Origin: WHSW01 sp963821345
GTDB lineage: Bacteria > Actinomycetota > Thermoleophilia > Solirubrobacterales > 70-9
DNA length: 64,000 nucleotides
Assembly (NCBI GenBank): GCA_963821345.1
Contig: CAWGDM010000003.1
Location: forward strand, 62,001-126,000
Direction: 5' to 3'
Shown: positions 32,810 to 41,116 of the stretch, piece by piece
Layout: each line of letters starts with the position of its first letter
How positions within the stretch are numbered: position 1 is the stretch's first letter
The notes under the pieces: model-generated
Database searches by the model: none
Told to the model about the DNA's origin: nothing
What the model saw: the letters and a program-made list of their open reading frames with translations, nothing else
Program-made: the position numbers and the translations under genes

Positions 32810-35359
32810 CTACTCGGAGAGGTGGGCGCCGGAAGCCCGCTTGCCGCGCTTGTCCCCATCCCCCGCCGGCAGCGCCGCGTCGGAGGGATGGGTGGGCACG
32901 GCCGGGTTGTCGATCTCGCCGAGGCGCTCGATCAACCGCTGCCACTGCTCGGGCTTGAGCATCGCCGAGAACTGCTCGGAGACGCTGCCCTCGCCGGGGC
33001 CGCCCTCGGCGTAATAGCCGACGTGGACGTGGTCGTCGTGGTCGGCCATCGCGAAGGTGTTGTCGGCGCCGAAGTAGTCCATCAGGCTGATGATCTGGTG
33101 GGGCTTCATCGCGCCCTGCAGCTGCAGCAGGTCGCGGACCAGGGCCTCGGAGATCGAGCCCGGGCCCTGGTGGCCCAAGACCGGGATCCCGTTGATCTGG
33201 GCGATGTCGACGGCGTCGCCGGTCGAGTGCTCAGAGACGTTGCCCGAGGTGGTCAGGATCGAGTGGCCGCACTTGAGCGAGGTGATCGTCAGGTCATAGC
33301 CGCGCGCGACCAGGTACTCGAGCATCGCCAGCACCCGGCGGTCGATCTGGCCGGTCTGGATGTCGGTGCGCCCGCAGGCATAGATCTCGAGGCTGGGGTC
33401 GTTTAGCACCCGCTCGATCAGCTGGGCCTTGCTCATCAGCAAGACCTGGCTCGCCGAGGCGGCGGAGTCGGCGAACGGGTCCTTGCCGGCGGCGCGATAG
33501 ATCGCGGTCGCCTCCAACAGCTTCCAGCCGTCGAGGATCGGCTTCGGGTCGATCTTCGGCGCCCCGCGACCCGCCGGGCGGATCTCGAAGTGGACGTGGG
33601 GGGCGAGCGTGGTCGTCTTGGCGATCCGCCCCAAGACCGTGCCCGCGGTCACCTGAGAGCCCTTTTGCAGCGGGCGCAGCGCCATCTTTTCGGGGTCGAA
33701 GCGCATCACGTTGGCCAGATAGCCCTTGAACTGCTCATAGCCGGGCATCCGCTGGGCCAGGAGGCTGTCGAGCTGGCCCGAGAGCCCGGCGCGCCGTTGG
33801 TTTTCGCGGCGCTCGGGGTAGGCGTAAAGGCGGGCGCGGGTGTCCTCGGTGTTGGCGGGGGCGCCGGCGGCGGCCGAGGCGCCCGAGTCAGAGGCGCGGT
33901 CGGGCTTGGCCTTGGCGGGGTCGGCGGCGGTGTCTGGGGGCTGGCGCCCGGCGCTGGCGGGGCGCTCGGGGGCGCGGTCGGCGGCCGGGCTGACGAGCTT
34001 GAAGTCGCGCGCCGAGAGCTTGTCTTGCTTGGGCACCGGATAGGCGTCGGCCAGCGAGCCCAGCTCGGCGTAGGTGAAGCGGTTGCCGTAGGCGTCTTGC
34101 AAGACGATGTAGTCGCCGAGGCGCTTTGAGTGGCCGAGGTCGGTGATCTCGCCGTCGTTGACGGCGACCACCGGGGCGCCGGAGCGCGCGTAGATGTTGA
34201 TCCCGCGCCGGGTCGCCGAGGACGAGATCACCTCGGCGGCGTTGCCGGCGGCGCGCTTGGAGGGCTTCGAGCGCTCAAGCGCGCGGCGCTCGGAGATGTC
34301 GTCGGCGTAGCGCGCGTTGGCGGCGACCGGGAAGTGCGCGCCCTCGGTCAGCCCGGTGAGCGAGCTGATCAGGCTGTCGGGGAGCTTTCCGTATTGGTTG
34401 GCGTAAAGGAGGACCTCGTCGACGTACCAGTCGGCGTGGTTGTAGGCGAAGATCGCGCCGCGCAGGTCGGACTGGCCGCCGGCGGCCTTCAGATAGCGCG
34501 CCGCGGCGCAGATCGCGTCGACGGGGTTGTAGGGGTCCTTGCGCCCGTCGGAGTTGGCGTCCACGCCGTAGGTCTGCCAGGTGGCGGGCATGAACTGCAT
34601 CCAGCCCAGGGCGCCGGCGGTGGAGACGTTGAGGTTGGTCCCGAAGGCGGTCTCGATCCGGTTGATCGAGGCCAGCACCTGCCAGGGGATCCCGTACTCG
34701 GTCCCGCAGGCCTGATAGATCGGCAGCAGAAACGGCGGGATCGCGAACGAGTCGATGACGAAGTTGGGGACCCCGATCGGGGCGGCGCCGAAGTCGGCGA
34801 TCGTCACCGTGGGGTTGGTGTCGGTGGGGGTGCCGTCGGGGTTTCGGTCGGCGTCGGGGTCGGCGGGGGCGCGGGTGCCGCCGGAGGCCTGGTCGGCGTC
34901 GGGGTGGTGGTGGTGGGGGGGCTTGTAGATCCCGGGCTCAGTGACCTCGCCGGAACTGCGGCCCTCGTCCCCGCTGGGGCCGACGGTGGTCGAGGCGTCG
35001 TCGGTGGTCGTCGTCTCGTTCGAGGTCGTGTCGCCGCCGTTGTTGGAGCCGTCGCCGTTGGTCGGCGGCGCCGGGGTCGTGGCCGGCGGCGCCGCCGTGC
35101 CCGCGGTGCCCGCCTCGCTCGAGTCAAGCGGCCCGGTGCAGTCGGGGTCGCCGAGGTCGACGACACCGTCGCCGTCGTCGTCGGCGGTGTTCGAGCACTG
35201 GGGGAGGACCTGGACCTGGTCGAGGTCGCCGCCGTTGGGAATGTTGATCTCAACGCCGGATTGACCGATCCCGACGACGCTGCCGGCGCCGGCCGTGCCG
35301 ACGACGATGCAGCAGCCGAGAACGGCCAAACTGATCGCTAGTAGAAGCTTCCTTCTCAT
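32810..35359 (-). CDS. Secreted three-domain murein hydrolase: SLT + LytM (M23) + M15-like
   Basis: The 849-residue protein has an N-terminal signal peptide and a long low-complexity Thr/Pro/Asp region. A lytic transglycosylase domain follows (about 200-330), with the catalytic Glu in INRIETAFG and GALGWMQFMPATW. Next is an M23/LytM fold that opens at GINIYARSGAPVVAVNDGEI. It is interrupted by about 150 residues of insertion and closes with the zinc ligand motif HVHFEIRPAG (about residue 591). A C-terminal domain has SEHSTGDAVDI and HDDHVHVG, the M15/VanY-like carboxypeptidase ligands. It should cut glycan strands and peptides of peptidoglycan outside the cell. Confidence 0.85.
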   Translation of the reverse strand: MRRKLLLAISLAVLGCCIVVGTAGAGSVVGIGQSGVEINIPNGGDLDQVQVLPQCSNTADDDGDGVVDLGDPDCTGPLDSSEAGTAGTAAPPATTPAPPTNGDGSNNGGDTTSNETTTTDDASTTVGPSGDEGRSSGEVTEPGIYKPPHHHHPDADQASGGTRAPADPDADRNPDGTPTDTNPTVTIADFGAAPIGVPNFVIDSFAIPPFLLPIYQACGTEYGIPWQVLASINRIETAFGTNLNVSTAGALGWMQFMPATWQTYGVDANSDGRKDPYNPVDAICAAARYLKAAGGQSDLRGAIFAYNHADWYVDEVLLYANQYGKLPDSLISSLTGLTEGAHFPVAANARYADDISERRALERSKPSKRAAGNAAEVISSSATRRGINIYARSGAPVVAVNDGEITDLGHSKRLGDYIVLQDAYGNRFTYAELGSLADAYPVPKQDKLSARDFKLVSPAADRAPERPASAGRQPPDTAADPAKAKPDRASDSGASAAAGAPANTEDTRARLYAYPERRENQRRAGLSGQLDSLLAQRMPGYEQFKGYLANVMRFDPEKMALRPLQKGSQVTAGTVLGRIAKTTTLAPHVHFEIRPAGRGAPKIDPKPILDGWKLLEATAIYRAAGKDPFADSAASASQVLLMSKAQLIERVLNDPSLEIYACGRTDIQTGQIDRRVLAMLEYLVARGYDLTITSLKCGHSILTTSGNVSEHSTGDAVDIAQINGIPVLGHQGPGSISEALVRDLLQLQGAMKPHQIISLMDYFGADNTFAMADHDDHVHVGYYAEGGPGEGSVSEQFSAMLKPEQWQRLIERLGEIDNPAVPTHPSDAALPAGDGDKRGKRASGAHLSE

Positions 35360-35601
35360 TCCCTCAAACCCTCACACCGCTTCGGCGCCGGACGCGCGCC
35401 CTGCCTGGCCCCGGCGCTGCCCCCTCCTGAGCGGGCCGAAAGCTAGTTGTTCGTGCCTGCGTTTGCAACGTACAACCGGCAGGGCAACGGTACCCAAGGT
35501 CAACGCGCGAAGCGCAGGTTCGCCAACGACATCATTCGCTCATTGATCGGCAGCTTGCAGGCGCGGCTTGAAGGCTGGGGAGCAGGTACCCTCCGCGCCC
35601 G

Positions 35602-35913
35602 ATGGAGGCATCCGACGACCGCAGCGGAATTCGGGCCCGTGGCGAGGAGGCCGTGGGCGAGCTCGCCCAGGCCCTGATCGAGAATCCGGTCTTCAATTCG
35701 GCCCTTTCACGGGCCCTGGGCGCCGGTGAAAAGGCCGCCTCGGCGCAGCGCTCGGCGATCGGCGCGCTCAGCCTTGCCTCGGCCGCCGATGTTGAGCGGC
35801 TCGAGCAGCGCCTGCGCTCGCTTTCCAACCGCCTCGAGGCGCTCGAGGACCGCATCGACGAGCTCGGCGACGACCTGCGCCGCCGCGATCGCGACGCCTC
35901 CCAGGCCCAGTGA
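35602..35913 (+). CDS. Small coiled-coil protein (phasin-like)
   Basis: This 103-residue helical protein ends in heptads (ERLEQRLRSLSNRLEALEDR). The N-terminal half has GEEAVGELAQALIENPVFN. It resembles small actinobacterial proteins likened to phasins or PHA-synthesis regulators. TACCCT (35587-35592) lies 9 nt before the ATG, with no Shine-Dalgarno. The related protein at 36.6 kb suggests a paralogous pair flanking the nucleoside phosphorylase. Function is unknown. Confidence 0.6.
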   Translation: MEASDDRSGIRARGEEAVGELAQALIENPVFNSALSRALGAGEKAASAQRSAIGALSLASAADVERLEQRLRSLSNRLEALEDRIDELGDDLRRRDRDASQAQ

Positions 35914-35916
35914 TAA

Positions 35917-36600
35917 CTAGTCGCTAAACGCGCGCGCGGCGGCCTCGCCGATCGCGAGCAGCGCAGCCTCGACCTCGGCGGCCCGCTCGGTCGCGTCGCC
36001 CTCGTCGACGACCAGCCCGGCGGCGAGTTGGAGTCCGAGCGCGGCGCCTGCCGCGAACAGTGGCGCGGTCTCGCGGTCGACGGCGGCGATCCCCTGCTCA
36101 ACCCAGCCCTCGACGCTCGCCACCGGCGCCCCGGCGCCCAGATCGTGGCTGGCGACCGCGACCGGGCGGGCGTCGGCGACCTCGGCCTGCAACGCGGCGG
36201 CGAGCGTGCGATCGGGCGCCGTCAGCGAGCCGCCGAGAGCGGCCGTGGTCCCGTCGGCGCCCAGGGCGCCGACGGCGAGCACCGTGTCCCCGGGCGCCAG
36301 CGCCGAGTCGACGGCGACGCAGCGGCCGATCCGGATCAGTCTCCTGGCGCCGAGCGCGGCGAGCTCGCCGAGGACCGCCGTGGCGCTCGGGCCGCCGATT
36401 CCGGTCGCCTGCACGGTCAGCTCGAGGCCGGCGGCCGTGGTGCCCGAGTAGCCCCAGAGCCCGTGGTGGTGGTTGGCCATCCGGGGCCTGGTGGTCAGCC
36501 GCGTCGCGAGCGCCATCGCCAGCCCGGGATCGGCGGGCAGGAGGACGTCGGAGGCGATCGGCGCGGTCGGGCGCAGGTAGGCGCTTGAGCCGGGTTTCAA
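35917..36600 (-). CDS. Nucleoside phosphorylase-like protein
   Basis: The 227-residue protein contains TGIGGPSATAVLGELAALG and a GDTVLAVGALGADGTT region, both characteristic of the PNP/UDP phosphorylase fold. It ends with a region equivalent to the substrate-binding Met-Glu loop (ASVEGWVEQGIAAVDRETAP, with a Glu that usually contacts ribose). It should cleave a nucleoside with phosphate or water. The exact substrate (uridine, adenosine derivative or futalosine-like) is unclear. The start is TTG 36600, preceded by CATAAT at 8 nt. It is divergent from the next gene. Confidence 0.75.
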   Translation of the reverse strand: MKPGSSAYLRPTAPIASDVLLPADPGLAMALATRLTTRPRMANHHHGLWGYSGTTAAGLELTVQATGIGGPSATAVLGELAALGARRLIRIGRCVAVDSALAPGDTVLAVGALGADGTTAALGGSLTAPDRTLAAALQAEVADARPVAVASHDLGAGAPVASVEGWVEQGIAAVDRETAPLFAAGAALGLQLAAGLVVDEGDATERAAEVEAALLAIGEAAARAFSD

Positions 36601-36608
36601 GGCCGCGG

Positions 36609-36616
36609 ATTATGCT
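36609..36616. promoter_or_regulatory. Overlapping divergent -10 elements
   Basis: ATTATGCT contains a minus-strand CATAAT (36614-36609) for the phosphorylase, 8 nt from its TTG, and a plus-strand TATGCT (36611-36616), 10 nt before ATG 36627. The two polymerases would compete for the same bases. Confidence 0.45.
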
Positions 36617-36626
36617 GAGAAGCCGG

Positions 36627-37022
36627 ATGGAAGACGGAGCGCCAGCAACCCCGGATCCCGCCGACGACGCGGGCGAGAGCGGCGTCGCCGACGCCCTGCG
36701 CGCCGCGGTCGAGCGGACGATGCGCGCGACGGCCGGATCGGCGGCCGAGGGCCGCGAGCGGGCCGGTGAGCTGGTCGACGAGGTCGTCCGCCGGGGTCAG
36801 GAGGCCCGCGACGAGCTGGCGCGCCGCGGTCAGGAGGCTGGGGCGGAGTTGGCGCGCCGCGGCCAGGAGGCGACCGGCGAGGTCGGGCGGCGGCTCGAGC
36901 GGCTCGAGCGCCGCCTGGCGGAGCTGGAGGAGAACCTCGGAGCCCACCGCGGCGAGCCTGGACCCGGGGTGGAGGGTGAGGACGGCGGCAGCTCCTCGCC
37001 TGAACCTGAAGTCGAGGATTAG
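36627..37022 (+). CDS. Phasin-like helical protein with tandem RRGQEA repeats
   Basis: This 131-residue protein has an acidic N-terminus, then repeated VRRGQEARDELARRGQEAGA units (three copies of about 11 residues), a coiled coil (RRLERLERRLAELEENLG) and an acidic disordered tail. It resembles phasin or PHA-granule-associated proteins but has no diagnostic catalytic motif. ATG 36612 is an in-frame alternative start. The stop TAG directly abuts the epimerase ATG, so they are co-transcribed. Confidence 0.65.
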   Translation: MEDGAPATPDPADDAGESGVADALRAAVERTMRATAGSAAEGRERAGELVDEVVRRGQEARDELARRGQEAGAELARRGQEATGEVGRRLERLERRLAELEENLGAHRGEPGPGVEGEDGGSSSPEPEVED

Positions 37023-38051
37023 ATGTCCGCGAGCCGCCGGGTCGCGATCACCGGCGTCGCCAGCCATTGGGGTGCCGAGCTCGCCCGGCGACTCGAACGC
37101 GACCCGCGGGTCTCGTACATCGTCGGCATCGACAGCCTGCCGCCGCCCGCCGAGCTGACCCGGACCGAGTTCATCGAGGTCGACGTCCGCAACCCGGCGC
37201 TGTCGCGCGTCCTGCCGACCACCGAGGTCGACACGGTCGTGCACTGCGGGATCCTCTGGTATCCCGAGCCGGGGCGCCCGCAGCGCGCCCTGCACGAGAT
37301 CAACGTGATCGGGACGCTGCAGCTGCTGGCCGCCTGCGAGCGGACCGAGTCGCTGCGGACGGTGGTCGTCCGCGGGTCGGCCGCGATCTACGGCTGCGAG
37401 GGCGCTGTGCCCTCGTTCTACACGGAGGACCTCGCCCGGGCCCAGCCGCTGCGAACCCGGTTCCAGCGCGACATCTCCGAGCTCGAGGAGTACTTCGAGA
37501 ACTTCGCCCGGCGCCAGCCGCGGCTGCGCTGCTGCATGCTGCGCTACCAGCCGGAGATCGGGCCGGCGCTCGACGCGCCGCTGGTCCGCTACCTGACCCT
37601 CCCGGTGGTCCCGGTCCAGCTCGGATTCGACCCGCGGCTGCAGCTGGTGCACGCCGACGACGCGACCGCGGCGCTCGCGGCGGCGGTCGCGAACCCGGTC
37701 CGCGGTGCGGTCAACGTCGCCCCGGAAGGGGCGATCTCGCTCAGCCATGCGCTGCGACTGCTGGGCCGCCTGGCGCTGCCCCTGGCGGCGCCGCTGTTCG
37801 AGCCCGCGATCCGCCGGTTGGGAGGGCGCCTGGGCGCCGGGACCCTGGTCGGCGACGGGGTCCGCCTGCTGCGCTTCGGCCGCGGCGTAGACACCCGGCG
37901 GCTGCGCGAGGAGATCGGCTTCGAGCCCAGCTACGACGCCGAGGGCGCGATTCGCGACCTGGCGGCCAAGTCCGATGCGGCGCGCGTCGGCGCGCGCCTG
38001 CATCCGGGGGCGCTCGCGGGGCGGCTGGCGAGGCTGGGGGGCATCGCGTGA
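37023..38051 (+). CDS. NAD-dependent epimerase/dehydratase-like SDR protein
   Basis: The protein is 342 residues. A Rossmann fold starts at VAITGVASHWGAELARRL, a degenerate TGxxGxxG (Ser-His in place of Gly-Phe). There is a GSAAIYG strand in the position of the catalytic Ser/Tyr, but no clear YxxxK. The active site therefore seems altered, and the protein may bind a nucleotide sugar or act as a regulator. Actinobacterial homologues are commonly encoded next to a PlsC-like acyltransferase, as here. It abuts the previous stop, and a repeat copy follows its stop directly. Confidence 0.8.
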   Translation: MSASRRVAITGVASHWGAELARRLERDPRVSYIVGIDSLPPPAELTRTEFIEVDVRNPALSRVLPTTEVDTVVHCGILWYPEPGRPQRALHEINVIGTLQLLAACERTESLRTVVVRGSAAIYGCEGAVPSFYTEDLARAQPLRTRFQRDISELEEYFENFARRQPRLRCCMLRYQPEIGPALDAPLVRYLTLPVVPVQLGFDPRLQLVHADDATAALAAAVANPVRGAVNVAPEGAISLSHALRLLGRLALPLAAPLFEPAIRRLGGRLGAGTLVGDGVRLLRFGRGVDTRRLREEIGFEPSYDAEGAIRDLAAKSDAARVGARLHPGALAGRLARLGGIA

Positions 38052-38099
38052 GGCGGCGGCCGACAGGCCGGCGCCGAGCCGCGCCGCCGTTGAGGCGCC
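38052..38099 (+). repeat. Dispersed GC repeat, copy 4 (variant left half)
   Basis: The right 27 bases (38073-38099) match the family exactly and end GTTGAGGCGCC. The left half is a different GC-rich palindromic stretch (GGCCGACAGGCC). It begins directly after the epimerase stop, and its GAGG may serve as Shine-Dalgarno for the ATG at 38104. Confidence 0.8.
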
Positions 38100-38103
38100 T
38101 GAT

Positions 38104-39060
<957 letters not shown>

Positions 39061-39103
39061 GGCGGAGCGAAGCGAAGCCGAGCCGCGCCGCCGTTGAGGC
39101 GCC
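39061..39103 (+). repeat. Dispersed GC repeat, copy 5
   Basis: This full 43-bp unit starts at the base after the acyltransferase stop and is identical to copy 6. The 3' half can form a GCGCC/GGCGC hairpin and is followed by GTTTCTT, a terminator-like arrangement. Confidence 0.9.
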
Positions 39104-39110
39104 GTTTCTT

Positions 39111-39153
39111 GGCGGAGCGAAGCGAAGCCGAGCCGCGCCGCCGTTGAGGCGCC
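39111..39153 (+). repeat. Dispersed GC repeat, copy 6 (tandem with copy 5)
   Basis: An identical 43-bp unit begins 50 bases after copy 5, with ATTTCTG following. The tandem pair points to recent duplication. Its end lies 28 bases before the next ATG. Confidence 0.9.
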
Positions 39154-39181
39154 ATTTCTGAGCGGGCAATAGGGTCCTGCG

Positions 39182-39604
39182 ATGGCGACCAAGACCGCGA
39201 GGCGGGTGGAGCTGCGCGAGGCGCTCGAGCTCGCGCTCGCCGAGGTCGATGCCGACGACCGGGTCGGGCCGCTGGTCGGCGCGACCCGGCTGCGGATGCG
39301 GTTCGAGTTCACCGACCTGGGGCTGGCGCTCAACGTCGCCGGCGATCAGGGTGACCACAACATCACCTGGTCGTTCGACCCCGATCCGGGCTGGAAGCCG
39401 AAGCTGACCCTGCGGATGACCTCGGAGGTCGCCAACCGGTGCCTCCAGGGGCGCGAGAGCCTCGCCGTCGCGCTCGCCCGGCGCGAGGTCCGTTGCGACG
39501 GCGAGTCGCGCACCGCGCTGCTCTATCTGCCGGCGACCCGGTTTCTGTTCGACGCCTACCGGCGCACGGTCGAACGCGACTTCCCGGAACTGATCGCCGC
39601 CTGA
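39182..39604 (+). CDS. SCP2 sterol-carrier-like domain protein
   Basis: This 140-residue single-domain protein has a beta sheet then helices in the order of SCP2 domains: LRMRFEFTDLGLALNVAG, an ITWSFDPDPGW strand, then TSEVANRCLQGRESLAVALA with the conserved Gly. It probably binds a lipid. The ligand is unknown. TAGGGT (39170-39175) lies exactly 6 nt before the ATG, so it has its own leaderless transcript although it follows the acyltransferase. Confidence 0.72.
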   Translation: MATKTARRVELREALELALAEVDADDRVGPLVGATRLRMRFEFTDLGLALNVAGDQGDHNITWSFDPDPGWKPKLTLRMTSEVANRCLQGRESLAVALARREVRCDGESRTALLYLPATRFLFDAYRRTVERDFPELIAA

Positions 39605-39615
39605 CCCACCGGTCG

Positions 39616-39644
39616 TTGACTTGCCCCGCCCGCGGGCGTAGTGT
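39616..39644 (+). promoter_or_regulatory. Strong sigma-70-type promoter with no obvious gene
   Basis: TTGACT, 17 nt, TAGTGT (39616-39621 and 39639-39644) is the best complete -35/-10 pair in the window. It would start a transcript near 39650, more than 200 bases before the next gene, through a 39605-39870 gap. Short frames there have no clear protein character. Confidence 0.5.
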
Positions 39645-39870
39645 CAAACCCACCAAGAAGGCAACAGGCCAGCAGTGGGTCGCGCCGCGAAGGTCCCCCG
39701 GCGACTGGGACCGCAGCGAGCAGGCCCGCGAGGCGCCTCGGGCGCCGACGGCCGGCGAAGCGGGCCGCCAAGCCCGCAGCGGCGACGGGGCCGATTCGAC
39801 CCCGTCGCCGACATCTGAGGACCGCCACCGGTCACACATCCGCCCACCGGACTGGTCATAGGATCGTCCT

Positions 39871-41064
39871 GTGCCCGAGGAAGCGATCTCGCTCAATCAG
39901 GCCGCCCGGATCGCCGGAGTCTCGGCCTCGACGCTGAAGCGGTGGGCGGCGGCGAAGGTGATCCCGGTCAAGGGCGACCGCTGGACGCACGCGGCCGCGG
40001 CGCAGGCGCGGGTCGTCGCCCGCATGCGGGAGCGCGGTCACTCGCTCGATGAGCTGCGCCGCGCGGTCCGCGACGGCAGGCTCGCCTTCGGCTACGTCGA
40101 GGACCTGCTGCCGGGCCGCCGCGAGCAGGAGGTCAGCCGCGCCGAGGCGGCTGAGCGCACCGGCCTGGAGGAGGAGCTGATCGAGCGGGTGATGACCCTG
40201 CTGGGGACGCCGACCGCGCTCGAGGGGACGCTGAGCGAGCAGGACGTGCTCGCGATCGAGCAGATGGCGGCCGTGCTGCGGGCCGGATTTCCGCTCGTCG
40301 CGCTGCTGCAGCTCGTCCGTGTCTACGCGCAGTCGATCCGCAAGATCGCCGAGGCCGAGGTCCGCCTCTTCCACCTCTACGTCCACGAGCCGCTGATCCG
40401 CCAGGGCGTGGGGGCGCTGGAGATGGCCGACGAGATGGAGGGGCTGGCCCGCGACCTGCTGCCGCTCACCTCGCCGCTGATGGAGTACATCCACCAGCGC
40501 TACCTGCAGTTCTACATCGAGCAGGACGTGGTCGGGCACATGGAGGTCGACTTCGGCGGCCTGCGCCAGATGGGGCGGGTGACGATGGCGTTCTGCTTCG
40601 TCGACCTGACCGGCTTCGCCCGCTACACCGAGGAGGAGGGCGACGAGGAGGCGCTCGACCTGGTCGAGCGCTTCGTCGAGACGACCGAGGCGACGCTGCC
40701 GGCGGAGGCGCTGATCGTGAAGACGATCGGCGACGAGGTGATGATCGTCTCGCCCGACCCGGTCACCCTGACCGAATGGGCGGTCGGCTTTTTGACCCTG
40801 TTCCGTGAGCGCCCGCAGCCGCGGGTCGGCATTCACTACGGCCGCGCCGTGTATCGCGACGGCGACTACTTCGGGACCGAGGTCAACCTCACCCACCGGG
40901 TGGTCGCCAGGGCGCTCGGCGGCGAGGTGATGGTGACTGCCGCGGTCGTCGACGCGATCGGCGACTCGGCCTATCTGAGCTTCGACCCGATCGGCCGCGT
41001 CGAGCTCAAGGGCTTCCCACAGCCGGTCGAGCTGTTCGTCGTCCGCGCCAACGATCCCGACTAA
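39871..41064 (+). CDS. HTH (MerR-like) / class III nucleotidyl cyclase fusion
   Basis: The protein is 397 residues. The N-terminal MerR-like helix-turn-helix (SLNQAARIAGVSASTLKRW, residues 7-25) is followed by a long helical middle. A class III cyclase domain (about 230-390) has the metal Asp in FCFVDLTGF, the TIGDEVMIV strand and the VNLTHR NxxxR pair, so the catalytic set looks complete. A cyclase joined directly to a DNA-binding head suggests a regulator that makes or senses a cyclic nucleotide. TAGGAT (39859-39864) is 6 nt from the GTG start. A farther promoter is at 39616. Confidence 0.85.
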   Translation: MPEEAISLNQAARIAGVSASTLKRWAAAKVIPVKGDRWTHAAAAQARVVARMRERGHSLDELRRAVRDGRLAFGYVEDLLPGRREQEVSRAEAAERTGLEEELIERVMTLLGTPTALEGTLSEQDVLAIEQMAAVLRAGFPLVALLQLVRVYAQSIRKIAEAEVRLFHLYVHEPLIRQGVGALEMADEMEGLARDLLPLTSPLMEYIHQRYLQFYIEQDVVGHMEVDFGGLRQMGRVTMAFCFVDLTGFARYTEEEGDEEALDLVERFVETTEATLPAEALIVKTIGDEVMIVSPDPVTLTEWAVGFLTLFRERPQPRVGIHYGRAVYRDGDYFGTEVNLTHRVVARALGGEVMVTAAVVDAIGDSAYLSFDPIGRVELKGFPQPVELFVVRANDPD

Positions 41065-41094
41065 CGCAGGCAGGAATACCGGCCTCCGCGTCGT

Positions 41095-41113
41095 ACGATC
41101 ATTAGGTGATCGT
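41095..41113 (+). promoter_or_regulatory. Inverted repeat before tilS
   Basis: ACGATCA (41095-41101), TTAGG, TGATCGT (41107-41113) is a perfect 7-bp inverted repeat, three bases before the tilS GTG. It could end the upstream transcript, hide the start in a hairpin, or bind a dimer. It overlaps a -10-like TACGAT (41094-41099). Confidence 0.4.
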
Positions 41114-41116
41114 GCA

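Noticed and set aside
35360..35600. Possible c-di-AMP riboswitch before the murein hydrolase
   Set aside because: Such genes often carry one in actinobacteria, but the conserved riboswitch boxes could not be found in the 240-base leader.
39641..39861. Forward frames in the gap before the HTH-cyclase gene
   Set aside because: One frame has a GTG but gives a basic low-complexity peptide; the more protein-like frame has no start codon.
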